Below, piece by piece: positions 53,884-62,805 of a DNA stretch of 64,000 bases (the first letter of the stretch is position 1; the number at the start of each line of letters is the position of its first letter). This DNA is from Bog-756 sp963812525 (GTDB taxonomy: Bacteria; Actinomycetota; Acidimicrobiia; Acidimicrobiales; RAAP-2), in the NCBI GenBank assembly GCA_963812525.1, contig CAWEVL010000003.1:8025-72024 (forward strand), read 5' to 3'. The translations under genes were made by a program, and so were the position numbers. The notes beneath the pieces are model-generated. The model saw nothing but the letters and a program-made list of their open reading frames with translations. It was not told the DNA's origin and searched no databases.

Positions 53884-55014
53884 CTAGCCGAACCAGCGCT
53901 CCCGGCGGGACGAGCCGAACAGCCGCTTCTCCTCGGCCAGCGCCTGGGACGGCGGGCTGAAGTGGGCCGTGGGAGCCGCGCCGGCCGGGAAGTTGACGTC
54001 GACCCGCCCCACCCCTTCGGGGCCCATCTCGATGTAGCAGATGGCCTGTCCTTCGTACGGCGCCGGTGCCGGACCCCCGGTCAGCCGCGAGATCAGGACG
54101 TCGGCCACGGTGCGGGCCTCTCCCTCGGCGATGATCCCGGCTCGGGGTACCGGCGCGCTGGTGACATCTCCGACGGCGAACACGTCGGGGAATCGCGTCG
54201 CGAAGGTGGCCGGATCGACGGCGATCCAACCGTCGTCGGTAAGGCCTGACTCCACCACCACCCGGGGGGCGCGGTGGACCGGGATCCCCAGGAACAGGTC
54301 GTAGGCCAGCTGGCGACCGTCGCCCAGGTGGGCTACCCGGGCCGCGGGATCGAGTCGCTCGACCACGGAGGAGGGCCAGAACTCGATCCCCTTCTCGGCC
54401 AGCATGGCGACGATGGCCGCCGAGGTCTCCTCCGAGATGGGGATGGGCGACCCCAGCGAGCTGAGGAGGTAGATCGAGGTGGCCGCCCGGACCCCGCGCC
54501 GTTCGAGGAAGTCGTGCAGCAGGAAGGCCGCCTCGTAGGGAGCAGGCGGGCACTTGAAGAAGGGGCCCAGCACGCCGATCACGGCCACACCCGAGTCGAA
54601 GGTGCCCAGCACCTCCCGGACCCGGTCGGCCCCGGCCGGCGAGTAGAACTCGTAGCCGCCCTCGGTCAGACCGGGCGTGGCCCCGGGGTCGAGGTCGGCG
54701 CCCAGCGCCACCACCAGGATGTCGGCGTCGTACGAGCCCCGGTCGGTGACCACCCGTCGGGTGACGGGATCGATCGACACCACCGTCTCCTGGCGGAAGT
54801 CCACGGTGGGTTTGGCGATGTCCCGATAGTGGATCTGCACCTGGTCGAGGCGTTGGCGCCCGTACATGACGTCGAGTTTGGAGAAGCCGAAGACGAACGA
54901 GTCGTTCTGGTCGATGAGGGTGACCTGCACCCGATCCGCGAGCTCGTCGTCGAGGCGAGAGGAGAGCTCGAGGCCGCCGAAACCGGCTCCCAGGATGACC
55001 ACATGGGTTGGCAT
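53884..55014 (-). CDS. Sulfide:quinone-oxidoreductase-like flavoprotein
   Basis: 376 residues of the NDH-2/SQR family. VVILGAGFGGLELSSRL is the FAD-binding fold. GVLGPFFKCPPAPYEAAFLL carries the conserved Cys that forms a persulfide in SQRs, and PDVFAVGDVTSAPVPRAG is the second FAD motif. The second and third catalytic cysteines are less clear, so a general quinone or ferredoxin reductase is possible. No transmembrane segment is seen; such proteins sit on the inner membrane face. ATG 55014 lies 6 bases after TAATCT. Confidence 0.85.
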   Translation of the reverse strand: MPTHVVILGAGFGGLELSSRLDDELADRVQVTLIDQNDSFVFGFSKLDVMYGRQRLDQVQIHYRDIAKPTVDFRQETVVSIDPVTRRVVTDRGSYDADILVVALGADLDPGATPGLTEGGYEFYSPAGADRVREVLGTFDSGVAVIGVLGPFFKCPPAPYEAAFLLHDFLERRGVRAATSIYLLSSLGSPIPISEETSAAIVAMLAEKGIEFWPSSVVERLDPAARVAHLGDGRQLAYDLFLGIPVHRAPRVVVESGLTDDGWIAVDPATFATRFPDVFAVGDVTSAPVPRAGIIAEGEARTVADVLISRLTGGPAPAPYEGQAICYIEMGPEGVGRVDVNFPAGAAPTAHFSPPSQALAEEKRLFGSSRRERWFG

Positions 55015-55020
55015 GGGCTC

Positions 55021-55026
55021 AGATTA
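55021..55026 (-). promoter_or_regulatory. -10 element of the SQR-like gene (leaderless)
   Basis: TAATCT on the minus strand, 6 bases before ATG 55014. Confidence 0.55.
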
Positions 55027-55094
55027 GGTCAGTGACGGGCCGGGCTGCGGTGCCGGCGGCAGGTGCCCCACCGGATTGCGCCAGCGACGGTCGT

Positions 55095-55664
55095 TCACGA
55101 CCGAGGCCCCTTGTACGGGCAGCTGACCATGTGGTCGTCGACCACTCCGACCGCCTGGAGGAAGGAATACACGATGGTCGACCCGACGAAGGTGAAGCCG
55201 CGTCGTTTGAGGTCCTTGCCCACCCGGTCCGAGAGCTCGGTCCGGGCGGGGAGGTCGGCCATGGTCCGGGGCCGGTTGACGATCGGGGTCCCGTCGACCC
55301 ACGCCCAGAGGTACTCGGCGAAGGAGCCGTGCTCGTCGGCGGTCGTCAGGAAGGCCTGGGCGTTGGTCACCGTCCCACGGACCTTGAGTCGGTTGCGGAC
55401 GATCCCGGCGTCGTCCAGCAGGGCCAGGATCTTGTCCTCCTGGTACCGGGCAACCTTGGTGGGGTCGAACCCGTCCAGGGCCCGCCGGTAGTTCTCCCGC
55501 TTGTTGAGGATGGTCGACCACGACAGGCCGGCCTGGGCCCCCTCGAGGATCAGCATCTCGAACAGGTGGGTGTCCTCGTGGGAGGCAACACCCCACTCCT
55601 CGTCGTGGTATCGGCGCATGGCGTCCGAGCTCTCGGCCCAGCCGCACCGTCGTTCTCTCGCCAT
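55095..55664 (-). CDS. tag: DNA-3-methyladenine glycosylase I
   Basis: 189 residues. It removes 3-methyladenine from alkylated DNA in base-excision repair. RCGWAESSDAMRRYHDEEWGV at the N-terminus, LILEGAQAGLSWSTILNKRENYR with the catalytic Glu, and VVDDHMVSCPY at the end, whose His and Cys complete the zinc site with the N-terminal Cys and His, are all family hallmarks. ATG 55664 is chosen: TAGGGT lies 7 bases upstream, and the longer start at 55736 adds a basic tail not seen in the family. Confidence 0.95.
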   Translation of the reverse strand: MARERRCGWAESSDAMRRYHDEEWGVASHEDTHLFEMLILEGAQAGLSWSTILNKRENYRRALDGFDPTKVARYQEDKILALLDDAGIVRNRLKVRGTVTNAQAFLTTADEHGSFAEYLWAWVDGTPIVNRPRTMADLPARTELSDRVGKDLKRRGFTFVGSTIVYSFLQAVGVVDDHMVSCPYKGPRS

Positions 55665-55671
55665 CCGCTCG

Positions 55672-55677
55672 ACCCTA
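55672..55677 (-). promoter_or_regulatory. -10 element of tag (leaderless)
   Basis: TAGGGT on the minus strand, 7 bases before ATG 55664. It has the same hexamer and spacing as the aldo/keto reductase gene. Confidence 0.5.
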
Positions 55678-55729
55678 CCGTGCCACGCCCGCTTGCCCCT
55701 TCGGGCCGCCGCGCGACCGCCGACGTCAA

Positions 55730-57745
55730 GTGGCACGCCAAACGGACCGATACCTCCCTGTGGGCGGAATTGGCACGCGGTGGAACACTTCGACAGGTGG
55801 GCGGGTCGCCGTCTACGCCACCATCATCCTGGTCCCGGTGATCGCGCTGGGCCTGGTGCTGGCGGCCAATTACCGGGCCGAGGCCGAGCGTCGAGGCCTG
55901 GCCGAGGGTCGTTCGGAGGCCATCCTGATGGCCCAGACGGCGGTCGAACCACTCCTGAACGGCCAACCACTCAGCCGCGGTCTCAGCCCGGCCGAGCAGC
56001 AGGCGTTCAGACAGATGGCCCGTGCCGCGGTCTCGAGTGGGAACGTTCGACGCTTCCGGCTCCGCGATCTCAGCGGACAGGTGGTGTTCTCCGACGACGG
56101 ATCGGGCATCCACCAACGCCCGGAGGACGAGGCCCTGGAGGCGGCCGCCGGTCGGCCGGTGGTCCGGCTCACCGCGTTGAACTCCGACAGCGTGGACACC
56201 GGCCGGGTGGGAACCGAGTCGGTGGAGGCCTACCTGCCGCTGGCGGCGGGAATCCCGCCCCACCGCGTCGGGGTGATGGAGGTCTACCTCCCCTACGCCC
56301 CCATCAACGCCGACGTCGAGGCCGGTCTGGGCGATCTCTACCGCAATCTGGCCATCGGGCTCGCCGTGCTCTACCTCGTCCTGTTCGGGATCTCCCTCTC
56401 TGTCACCCGGGGGCTTCGCCGGCAGGTCAAACTGACTGCTCATCTGGCCGAGTTCGACACGCTCACCGACCTGCCCAACCGGACGCTGTTCCTGCGTCGC
56501 GCCGAAGCCGCCATCGAACGGGGGCGTCGCCGGGACCGGCCCACGGCGGTCGCCATCATCGACCTCGACCGCTTCAAGGAGATCAACGACACCCTCGGGC
56601 ACCACAACGGCGACCAGCTCCTCATCGAGTTGGGACGGCGGCTGTCGACCCAGCTTCGCCGGCCCGACGCCCTGGCCCGGCTAGGTGGCGACGAGTTCGG
56701 CGTCATCCTGGGCAATGTCTCGGACGCCGGCGAGGTGCTCCAACGTCTGCGGGAGGTCATCGCCAAAGAGGCGGTGGTCGGCGGCCTGCCCCTCGGAATG
56801 GAGTCGAGCATCGGCTACGCCGTGGCTCCGGACGACACCCTGGACGTACACGAGCTGCTCCAACTGGCCGACGTGGCCATGTACGAGGCCAAGCGAACGC
56901 ATGCCGGTGTGGTTCGCTACCGACCCGACCAGAACCACTACGACGCGGCCAACCTGGCCCTGGCATCCCAGCTGCGCCACGCCATCGACACCGACCAGCT
57001 GGTGCTGTACTACCAACCCAAGATCGGCCTGGCTGACGGACGCGTCGAGGGCGTAGAGGCCCTGGTCCGGTGGGAGCACCCCTTGCACGGCCTGCTCTAT
57101 CCCGACCGGTTCATCCCCTTGGCCGAGCAGACCGACCTCATCGACCCCCTGACGGCGTGGGTGGTCCGTCAGGCGCTGGCCGACTGCGAGCGGTTCAACA
57201 TCGGCGCCGGTGATCTGACCGTCGCCGTGAACGTGTCGGCTCGCAATGTGGGCAAGTCCGGTTTCGCCGACCAGGTGATCGGCGCACTCGAGGACAGCGG
57301 GATGGCGGCCCGGCTCCTGTCCGTGGAGATCACCGAGACCGCCCTGATGACCGATCCCAGCCGGGCTGCAGCAGCCCTCACCGCCCTGCGCGTCGCCGGC
57401 ATCCCGATCAGCATCGACGACTTCGGCACCGGGCAGACGTCGTTGGGCTATCTGTCGACGCTGCCCATCAGCGAACTCAAGATCGACCGGAGCTTCATCG
57501 CCGACATGCTGGCGAGCCCGGCCCACGCCGCCATCGTCCGTTCCATCGTCGAGCTGGGTCACAACCTCGGCTTCCGTGTCGTGGGCGAGGGTGTCGAGAA
57601 CGACGCCATCCTGGCTGCCCTGACCAACACCGGCTGCGATGTGGCCCAGGGCTACCTGATGGCCCGCCCGATGCCCGCCGAGCAGCTCGTGGGCTGGCTG
57701 GACCGGGTGTGCGACCAGCCGGTCGTCGGTTCGACGGTCACCTGA
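55730..57745 (+). CDS. Membrane GGDEF-EAL protein (cyclic-di-GMP turnover)
   Basis: 671 residues. A first membrane helix (about 26-45), a 150-residue extracytoplasmic sensor and a second helix (YRNLAIGLAVLYLVLFGISLSV) precede the signalling part. The cyclase domain has FDTLTDLPNRTLF and the intact active site LGGDEFGVIL. The phosphodiesterase domain has EALVRWEHP, NVSARNV, EITETALM and DDFGTGQTSLGYLS, so both active sites look complete and the protein may make and break c-di-GMP. GTG 55730 is the most upstream plausible start. It diverges from tag. Confidence 0.93.
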   Translation: MARQTDRYLPVGGIGTRWNTSTGGRVAVYATIILVPVIALGLVLAANYRAEAERRGLAEGRSEAILMAQTAVEPLLNGQPLSRGLSPAEQQAFRQMARAAVSSGNVRRFRLRDLSGQVVFSDDGSGIHQRPEDEALEAAAGRPVVRLTALNSDSVDTGRVGTESVEAYLPLAAGIPPHRVGVMEVYLPYAPINADVEAGLGDLYRNLAIGLAVLYLVLFGISLSVTRGLRRQVKLTAHLAEFDTLTDLPNRTLFLRRAEAAIERGRRRDRPTAVAIIDLDRFKEINDTLGHHNGDQLLIELGRRLSTQLRRPDALARLGGDEFGVILGNVSDAGEVLQRLREVIAKEAVVGGLPLGMESSIGYAVAPDDTLDVHELLQLADVAMYEAKRTHAGVVRYRPDQNHYDAANLALASQLRHAIDTDQLVLYYQPKIGLADGRVEGVEALVRWEHPLHGLLYPDRFIPLAEQTDLIDPLTAWVVRQALADCERFNIGAGDLTVAVNVSARNVGKSGFADQVIGALEDSGMAARLLSVEITETALMTDPSRAAAALTALRVAGIPISIDDFGTGQTSLGYLSTLPISELKIDRSFIADMLASPAHAAIVRSIVELGHNLGFRVVGEGVENDAILAALTNTGCDVAQGYLMARPMPAEQLVGWLDRVCDQPVVGSTVT

Positions 57746-57955
57746 GCCGTCGGCCGCACCGGCCGGCGCCGGCCGTGGCACCGGGGACGACCTATCCGGC
57801 GCGTCACGCGATGGGCGACGCCGGACCGGGGGCCGGGTCAGGGCGGTGATGCACCACCCGTCCACCCAGGAAACTCCGTGTCGGCAGCGTCCGGTGGCCG
57901 GGCTCGGAATGGGTGGGCCCGCGCGTCGAGGCGGCGAACGATGAAGGGGAAACGA
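57746..57955. other. Intergenic region before the substrate-binding protein
   Basis: 210 bases. The perfect palindrome CGGCCGGCGCCGGCCG (57760-57775) just after the GGDEF-EAL stop is probably its terminator. A second possible stem, GGGCGGTG...CACCACCC, lies at about 57841-57859. No clear promoter was found. Confidence 0.4.
57760..57775 (+). terminator. GC palindrome after the GGDEF-EAL gene
   Basis: CGGCCGGCGCCGGCCG is a perfect 16-base palindrome, 15 bases after the stop codon. No T-tract follows. Confidence 0.4.
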
Positions 57956-59205
57956 ATGAGGCGCAGGGTTCGAGTCGGGACGAGTGTGCTCCTGGCGGTG
58001 CTGCTGTCGGCCGCGGCGGTCGGCGTGACCACCGGACCGGCCGGTGCGGCGACCCGTGGCTTCGACGGCAAGACGATCACCATCGGCGGTATGTGGTCCA
58101 CGTCCAACTTCTCGGGCGCCCAGATCGGCGCCCAGGGGTACATCAACCAGATCAACAAGACCAACTACCTGCACGGAATCAAGCTCAAGTTCGCCGGCTT
58201 CGTGAACGACAACCAGGACCCGGCCACCGCCCTGTCCGGCGTACGCCAGCTGGTCAACCAGTACAAGGTGTTCGCCGTTGTTCCCGACCTCTCGGCCGTC
58301 AACCCCGGCAGCTACATGAAGTCCCAGAAGATCCTGTACGTGGGTGGCGGCCTCGATGGCACCTACTGTTCGACACAGGTCACCACGGGACTCTGGGGCT
58401 ACTCGGGCGGCGGCTGCCTGGTGCCCTCCAACCCCCCGGTCGTCCCCGACACCTACGGCCAGTACTACACCTACGTGAAGGCGAAGACCGGCAGTGCCCA
58501 CCCCACCATGGCCGTGTTCTCCAACGACAACGCCTCCGGGTCCACCTCGGTGAGGTTCGCCACGGTGGCGGCCAAGGGCGCCGGCTTCAAGGTCGTCTAC
58601 AACCAGGCCAAGGTCCCGGTCACGGCCAGTGACTACGCCCCCTACGTCCAGCAGCCGCTCACCTCCAACGGCGGCAAGCAGCCCTAGGCCATCGCCTGCC
58701 AGCTGGCGGCCCAGTGCATCCCCATGTGGGCGGCCCTCAAGAACGCCGGGTACACCGGCTCCTACTGGCATCCGCTCGGAGCCATCGCCGCCCTCGACTC
58801 GTCGATGCAGGGGACGGTGACCATTGCCACCTTCAACAACGAGCCCAACCCGGGACTGACCGCCATGCAGAACGCCATGAACGCCGTGGTGCCGGGGACC
58901 CAGCTGACCTCGTACTCCAATGTGCCGTCCTACCTGGACACCGCCATGTTCGCCACCGCGGTGCGCACCGTGCAGGCCAAGAAGCAGGCCATCCCCCCGA
59001 GAACGTCCGGAAGGTGCTGTCCGCCATCAAATGGGGCATCCCGGGCCTGGTGGGGCCGATCTCCTATCCGGCCTCGACGGTGGCGGCGACCCCGTACTGC
59101 TCGGAGTTCCTGGCCTACACCGGTGGCACCACCCACAAGGTCTATCCGTACTCCTGCACGACCAAGGTCTTCAAGGTGACTTCGCAGGCGGCGAAGCTGG
59201 GCTGA
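57956..59205 (+). pseudogene. ABC transporter substrate-binding protein, broken by a stop codon and a frameshift
   Basis: A signal peptide (MRRRVRVGTSVLLAVLLSAA, cleaved near AGAAT) is followed by a periplasmic-binding-protein type 1 domain: ITIGGMWSTSNFSGAQIGAQ and ALSGVRQLVNQYKVFAVVPD. An in-frame TAG at 58685-58687 interrupts it after NGGKQP, yet the same frame continues with family-like AIACQLAAQCIPMWAALKNAG. Near 58993-58998 a C6 run should be C7 to continue as PPENVRKVLSAIKWG to the stop at 59205. The start follows AAGGGG. No permease or ATPase of this transporter class lies in the window. It is either a real pseudogene or a consensus error; the amber codon is not explained by run length. 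Confidence 0.8.
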
Positions 59206-59283
59206 TCGACCTGAACGGTGGAAGGTGGACGGTGCCTCCGTCGCCGGGTGACCGCCAACCGCGGATCGCCCCCACCCCGGATC

Positions 59284-59664
59284 CTAGGTCTCGCCGTAGG
59301 CTTCTCTGGCCGGCGTGAGGTCGAAGTATTCGCGCCACGCGTTGATCAGCCCGTCCTCGATCTCGAAGACGCCGCAGATCGGGAGGGCCACCGACTTGCC
59401 GTTGATGAGAATGTGATCGGTCCGCTCGTTCATCACGATGTCGCCCGTGGCCACCTGGTGATGGATCGTCAGCCGGCCCGGAGGCACCCCGGCAAACTTC
59501 GAGACGAACGCCCGGATGGCCGCTTTGCCGACGATCGGTGACAACGGGATGCTGTGGTACACCCCGTCGTCCGCGAAGTGCTCGACGATGAACTCGGTGT
59601 CACGACGCTCCCAGGCACCGATGAAGTCCCGGATCATCCGGTCGTTGGCGGCCTCGTCGGTCAC
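59284..59664 (-). CDS. Limonene-1,2-epoxide-hydrolase-like protein
   Basis: 126 residues of the NTF2/SnoaL fold. Compared with the limonene-epoxide hydrolase of Rhodococcus, the catalytic Arg and Asp are in NERTDHI, the second Asp in WREYFDL and the Tyr in DGVYHSIPL, but the Asn that helps hold the water is Ser here. The enzyme would open epoxides by adding water, or have another hydrolase role. GTG 59664 has a GAGGAG ribosome-binding site and lies 51 bases downstream of the FMN reductase on the same strand, a likely operon. Confidence 0.8.
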   Translation of the reverse strand: MTDEAANDRMIRDFIGAWERRDTEFIVEHFADDGVYHSIPLSPIVGKAAIRAFVSKFAGVPPGRLTIHHQVATGDIVMNERTDHILINGKSVALPICGVFEIEDGLINAWREYFDLTPAREAYGET

Positions 59665-59715
59665 AGGAGCTCCTCTCGTCCACTGACACGATGCCCCCGT
59701 GGTCCGTGTCGTACC

Positions 59716-60258
59716 CTACCGGGGATCGATCGTCCCGCTGCCCAGGCCGACAGCCAGCGACCGGGCCTCGTCGATCGCCGTCTGGAGCACGTCGACCACG
59801 GCTCCGGATGGTCGCCCATCGGTGAAGTCGGCGCCGGTGGCATAGACCACCGTGGGCACCGTCCATCCCTTCAGGCTGGCCACCACCGCCCGACCACCGG
59901 TGTCGAGGGCCAGAAAGTGCCCGGGAGCCGCAGCCGTGCCCAGCCACACCACCGCGGTCCTGCTCAGTGCGTCGGGACCGAACCGGTCGAGGAACGCCTT
60001 CATGGTGCCGTTGTACGTGGCCCGGTAGATCGGCGTGGCCAGGATCAGCACCGGCGCTGCCGAGGCCGCCGCCACGGCGTCCTCCACCCCGGCGTCCGGC
60101 CGACGGCCCAGTAGTCCCTCGGCGGACAGGTCGATCAGGTCGATGAGCCGTCCCCCGCCCCCGACGTCGAGGGCCGCGGTGGCCAGGGCGCGGGTCCTGG
60201 AGGCCGCCGAATCCCCGCTGCTGACCGCCACCAGCGGCCCCCGAGCGTCCGGGGTCAC
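59716..60258 (-). CDS. NADPH-dependent FMN reductase-like flavodoxin-fold protein
   Basis: 180 residues. VAVSSGDSAASRTRALA replaces the usual phosphate-binding loop of the SsuE/NAD(P)H:FMN reductase group. PVLILATPIYRATYNGTMKAFLDRFG is the well-conserved flavin-contacting segment. It could feed reduced FMN to a two-component monooxygenase, but none is adjacent; the LEH-like gene downstream suggests an oxidation-hydration route. GTG 60258 is used because no ATG precedes the fold. No ribosome-binding site is evident. Confidence 0.8.
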   Translation of the reverse strand: MTPDARGPLVAVSSGDSAASRTRALATAALDVGGGGRLIDLIDLSAEGLLGRRPDAGVEDAVAAASAAPVLILATPIYRATYNGTMKAFLDRFGPDALSRTAVVWLGTAAAPGHFLALDTGGRAVVASLKGWTVPTVVYATGADFTDGRPSGAVVDVLQTAIDEARSLAVGLGSGTIDPR

Positions 60259-60439
60259 GAAGGGCCCAGCCGGATGGGGACGCGGGCAACACCCCGGTCG
60301 CCCGTCAGGTGTCCCTCAGGGTGCGGGGTCCTCCCGTGGGGGGCGGCCATGCGTCGACCCACCGGCCCGCCGCTCGTGAACTGACGCCGGACCCGTCCCA
60401 CCGGGGTCCGGCCCGGGGCAGCCGACGTGGCGCCGATGG

Positions 60440-60988
60440 TCATGACGGCAGGAACGGTGCCCCGTGACCGGGGATGATCAGTGATGGGTCCAGCGCCAGC
60501 AGCCCGCGGCGTGACTCCTCCAGTTGGTCCTGATCGCTGGCCAACGGGTCCACCTCGGGTCCCTCCGAAGACCACCACAGGTGGGTGCAGGCCACCAGCC
60601 CACGCTCCGTCCGCACCAGCGTCGAGATGTCCTCGGCGGTGTGGCCGGGTGTGGCCCGGAGCTGGACATCGGCCGACAGCACGAACCCGTCCGCGGCGCG
60701 CTCGGTCCAGACGTCGCCCTGGTAGATGGCCCAGTGGTCGTGGAACCTGGCCTCGGGGAAGAGGGCTGCGTTCAGGGTGTGATCGGGATGGTGGTGGCTG
60801 AACACCACGTCGGTCACCTGCTCGGGACTCACCCCGAGCAAAGCCAGGGGATCGAGGATGGCCCCACGGGTCGCCGCCATGCCCGGGTCCACCACGGTGA
60901 TCACCGGGCCGTCCCTGACCAGGACCACCGTGCTGGCCACCCGGTCATGGGCGTAGCCCACGGCCACTATGTCGACGATTGCCGTCAT
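60440..60988 (-). CDS. MBL-fold metallo-hydrolase (MBLAC1-like)
   Basis: 182 residues. The metal site is FSHHHPDHTLNA (H-x-H-x-D-H), with further His in TPGHTAEDI, the Asp/His region CTHLWW and the last His in IIPGHGAPF. The single-domain size and order resemble MBLAC1 and related hydrolases. Substrate unknown. ATG 60988 has an AGGAGG ribosome-binding site and diverges from the MFS exporter; 291 bases separate them. Confidence 0.88.
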   Translation of the reverse strand: MTAIVDIVAVGYAHDRVASTVVLVRDGPVITVVDPGMAATRGAILDPLALLGVSPEQVTDVVFSHHHPDHTLNAALFPEARFHDHWAIYQGDVWTERAADGFVLSADVQLRATPGHTAEDISTLVRTERGLVACTHLWWSSEGPEVDPLASDQDQLEESRRGLLALDPSLIIPGHGAPFLPS

Positions 60989-61279
60989 CCTGTCTCCTCC
61001 TGCTCCGTTCCCGATCGTACCGAGGCGGCCGGCCGGGTGGCGGCGGCCGGCCGCGGGTGCGGCGCGGGTGGGCCGGGGCGGCCAGGCCGGACCGCCCCTG
61101 GGTGGAACCGCTCCCCCGAGTGGCCCCCTAGAGTCGTCGGGAACAGCGGTGGTGCCGTCGACAGTGCGCACCCCTGCGTGCCCCACCCGTCCCATCGACC
61201 CCATCGACCCCATCGACCCCTCCGGCCAGCGCCCGGCCGGCGCCCGGCGCCCGGCCGGCCGGCCGGCACAGGACCCATC
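60989..61279. other. GC-rich region between divergent MBL and MFS genes
   Basis: 291 bases. CATCGACCC repeats three times at 61193-61219, followed by runs of GCCCGGCC that can form many hairpins. A short AGGA at about 61270 precedes the MFS start. I see no gene in it. Confidence 0.4.
61193..61219. repeat. Three tandem 9-bp repeats (CATCGACCC)
   Basis: Perfect copies begin at 61193, 61202 and 61211, about 60-90 bases upstream of the MFS start codon. Confidence 0.8.
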
Positions 61280-62752
61280 ATGACCCGCTTCTCCATGAAC
61301 CCGAAGATCAGCGTCAGCGTGGTCTACGTGGCGGCCATGTTCATGAGCATCATGGACGTGACCATCGTCAACGTGGCCCTCCCCGCCATCGGTCGGCAGT
61401 TCCACGAGTCGACCGCCGCCCTCGACTCGGTGGCGGTCGCCTATCTGGTCAGCCTGGCCGTGTTCATACCGGCGGCCGGCTGGCTGGGCGACCGGTTCGG
61501 ATCCAAGCGGATCCTGTTGCTCTCGGTGGCCATCTTCACCGGGGCCTCGGTCCTGTGCGGCCTGGCCGACAGCCTCTCCCAACTGGTCCTGTTCCGCGTG
61601 CTGCAGGGCGTGGGTGGCGGGATGATGACCCCGGTGGGCATGGCCATGCTGTTCCGGGCCTTCCCCCCCGCCGAGCGGGTCAGGGCGTCCAGCATCCTGG
61701 TGGTGCCGACCGCACTCGCCCCGGCCCTCGGGCCGGTGCTCGGCGGCCTGCTGGTCACCGAGTTGTCGTGGCGCTGGGTCTTCTTCGTCAATCTCCCCTT
61801 CGGGATCGTGGCCATCCTGTTCGGTCTGCTTTTCCTGGAGGGTCACCGGGAACCGGATCCCGGTGCCTTCGACCTCCCCGGGTTCCTGCTCGCCGGCATC
61901 GGCTTCGCCCTGCTCATGTTCGGCGTCAGCGAGGGGCCCAACCGGGGGTGGGATACCCCGGTCATCCTGGGGAGCATCGCCGTCGGTGCGATGCTGCTCG
62001 CCGCCATGGTGTGGGTCGAGCTCCGGACCTCCCAGCCCATCCTGAAGCTGCGCCTGTTCGGGAACCGCCTCTTCCGGTCGACCAGCCTCGTCGTCATGGT
62101 GGGCATGGCCGCTTTCCTCGGCGTCCTGTTCGTGGCGCCGCTGTTCTTCCAGATCGCTCTGGGCCTGTCGGCCCTGCAGTCGGGCCTCAACACCTTTCCC
62201 GAGGCCATCGGCGTGATGGTCGGCGCCCAGCTGGCCAGCCGGCTCTTCTACCCACGGTTCGGTCCCCGCCGGCTGGTGGCCTGCGGGCTGGTCGGCGTGG
62301 CCGTGGTCATGACCCTGATGACCCGGATCGGCTTCGCCACCGACCTGTGGTGGATGCGGGTCCTGATGTTCGCCATGGGCCTGACCATGGCCCAGGTGTT
62401 CGTGTCGTGTCAGGCTGCGGCCTTCGCCACCATCTCCCTCCCCGACACCGGGTCGGCGTCTTCGATCTTCAACAGCGGCCGCCAGCTGGGCAGTGCGATG
62501 GGGGTCGCGGTGCTGGCCACTGTCCTGGCCGCGGTGGGCACCACGCGTCAACTTGCCGGCCACACGGTGCCCAATCTGGCCGCCTACCACGCCGCCTTCC
62601 TCACCGCTGCGGGCATCGCCCTGGTGGCTGCGGCCATCGCCCTGACCATCAAGGACGCCGATGCCGCCAGCACCATGGTTCGCAGGGTCTCCACCAAGGT
62701 CCAGGCCCGGTCCCCTTCGACGGTCGAGGCCTCCCCCCAGAGTGTCGGCTGA
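61280..62752 (+). CDS. MFS drug-exporter-like transporter (DHA2, 14 TM)
   Basis: 490 residues. VYVAAMFMSIMDVTIVNVALPAIG is the DHA2 family's first helix with the D-x-T-I-V-N-V-A-L-P motif, LGDRFGSKRILL is motif A, and FRVLQGVGGGMMTPVGMAML and VLGGLLVTELSWRWVFFVNLPFG are motifs C and following. Fourteen hydrophobic segments are expected from length. It would expel drugs or other hydrophobic compounds. ATG 61280 is preceded by a weak AGGA. It is convergent with the aldo/keto reductase. It belongs to the same family as the exporter at 15176 but is not a close copy. Confidence 0.92.
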   Translation: MTRFSMNPKISVSVVYVAAMFMSIMDVTIVNVALPAIGRQFHESTAALDSVAVAYLVSLAVFIPAAGWLGDRFGSKRILLLSVAIFTGASVLCGLADSLSQLVLFRVLQGVGGGMMTPVGMAMLFRAFPPAERVRASSILVVPTALAPALGPVLGGLLVTELSWRWVFFVNLPFGIVAILFGLLFLEGHREPDPGAFDLPGFLLAGIGFALLMFGVSEGPNRGWDTPVILGSIAVGAMLLAAMVWVELRTSQPILKLRLFGNRLFRSTSLVVMVGMAAFLGVLFVAPLFFQIALGLSALQSGLNTFPEAIGVMVGAQLASRLFYPRFGPRRLVACGLVGVAVVMTLMTRIGFATDLWWMRVLMFAMGLTMAQVFVSCQAAAFATISLPDTGSASSIFNSGRQLGSAMGVAVLATVLAAVGTTRQLAGHTVPNLAAYHAAFLTAAGIALVAAAIALTIKDADAASTMVRRVSTKVQARSPSTVEASPQSVG

Positions 62753-62805
62753 CCCACGCTGTCATGACCGCGGTCAGTGCCGCGGCACCCGTGTGTCCCC
62801 CGGAC

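Noticed and set aside
58685..58687. Pyrrolysine or other amber recoding in the substrate-binding protein
   Set aside because: The same gene also has a frameshift 300 bases later, and no other gene in the window contains an internal TAG, so error or decay is more likely.
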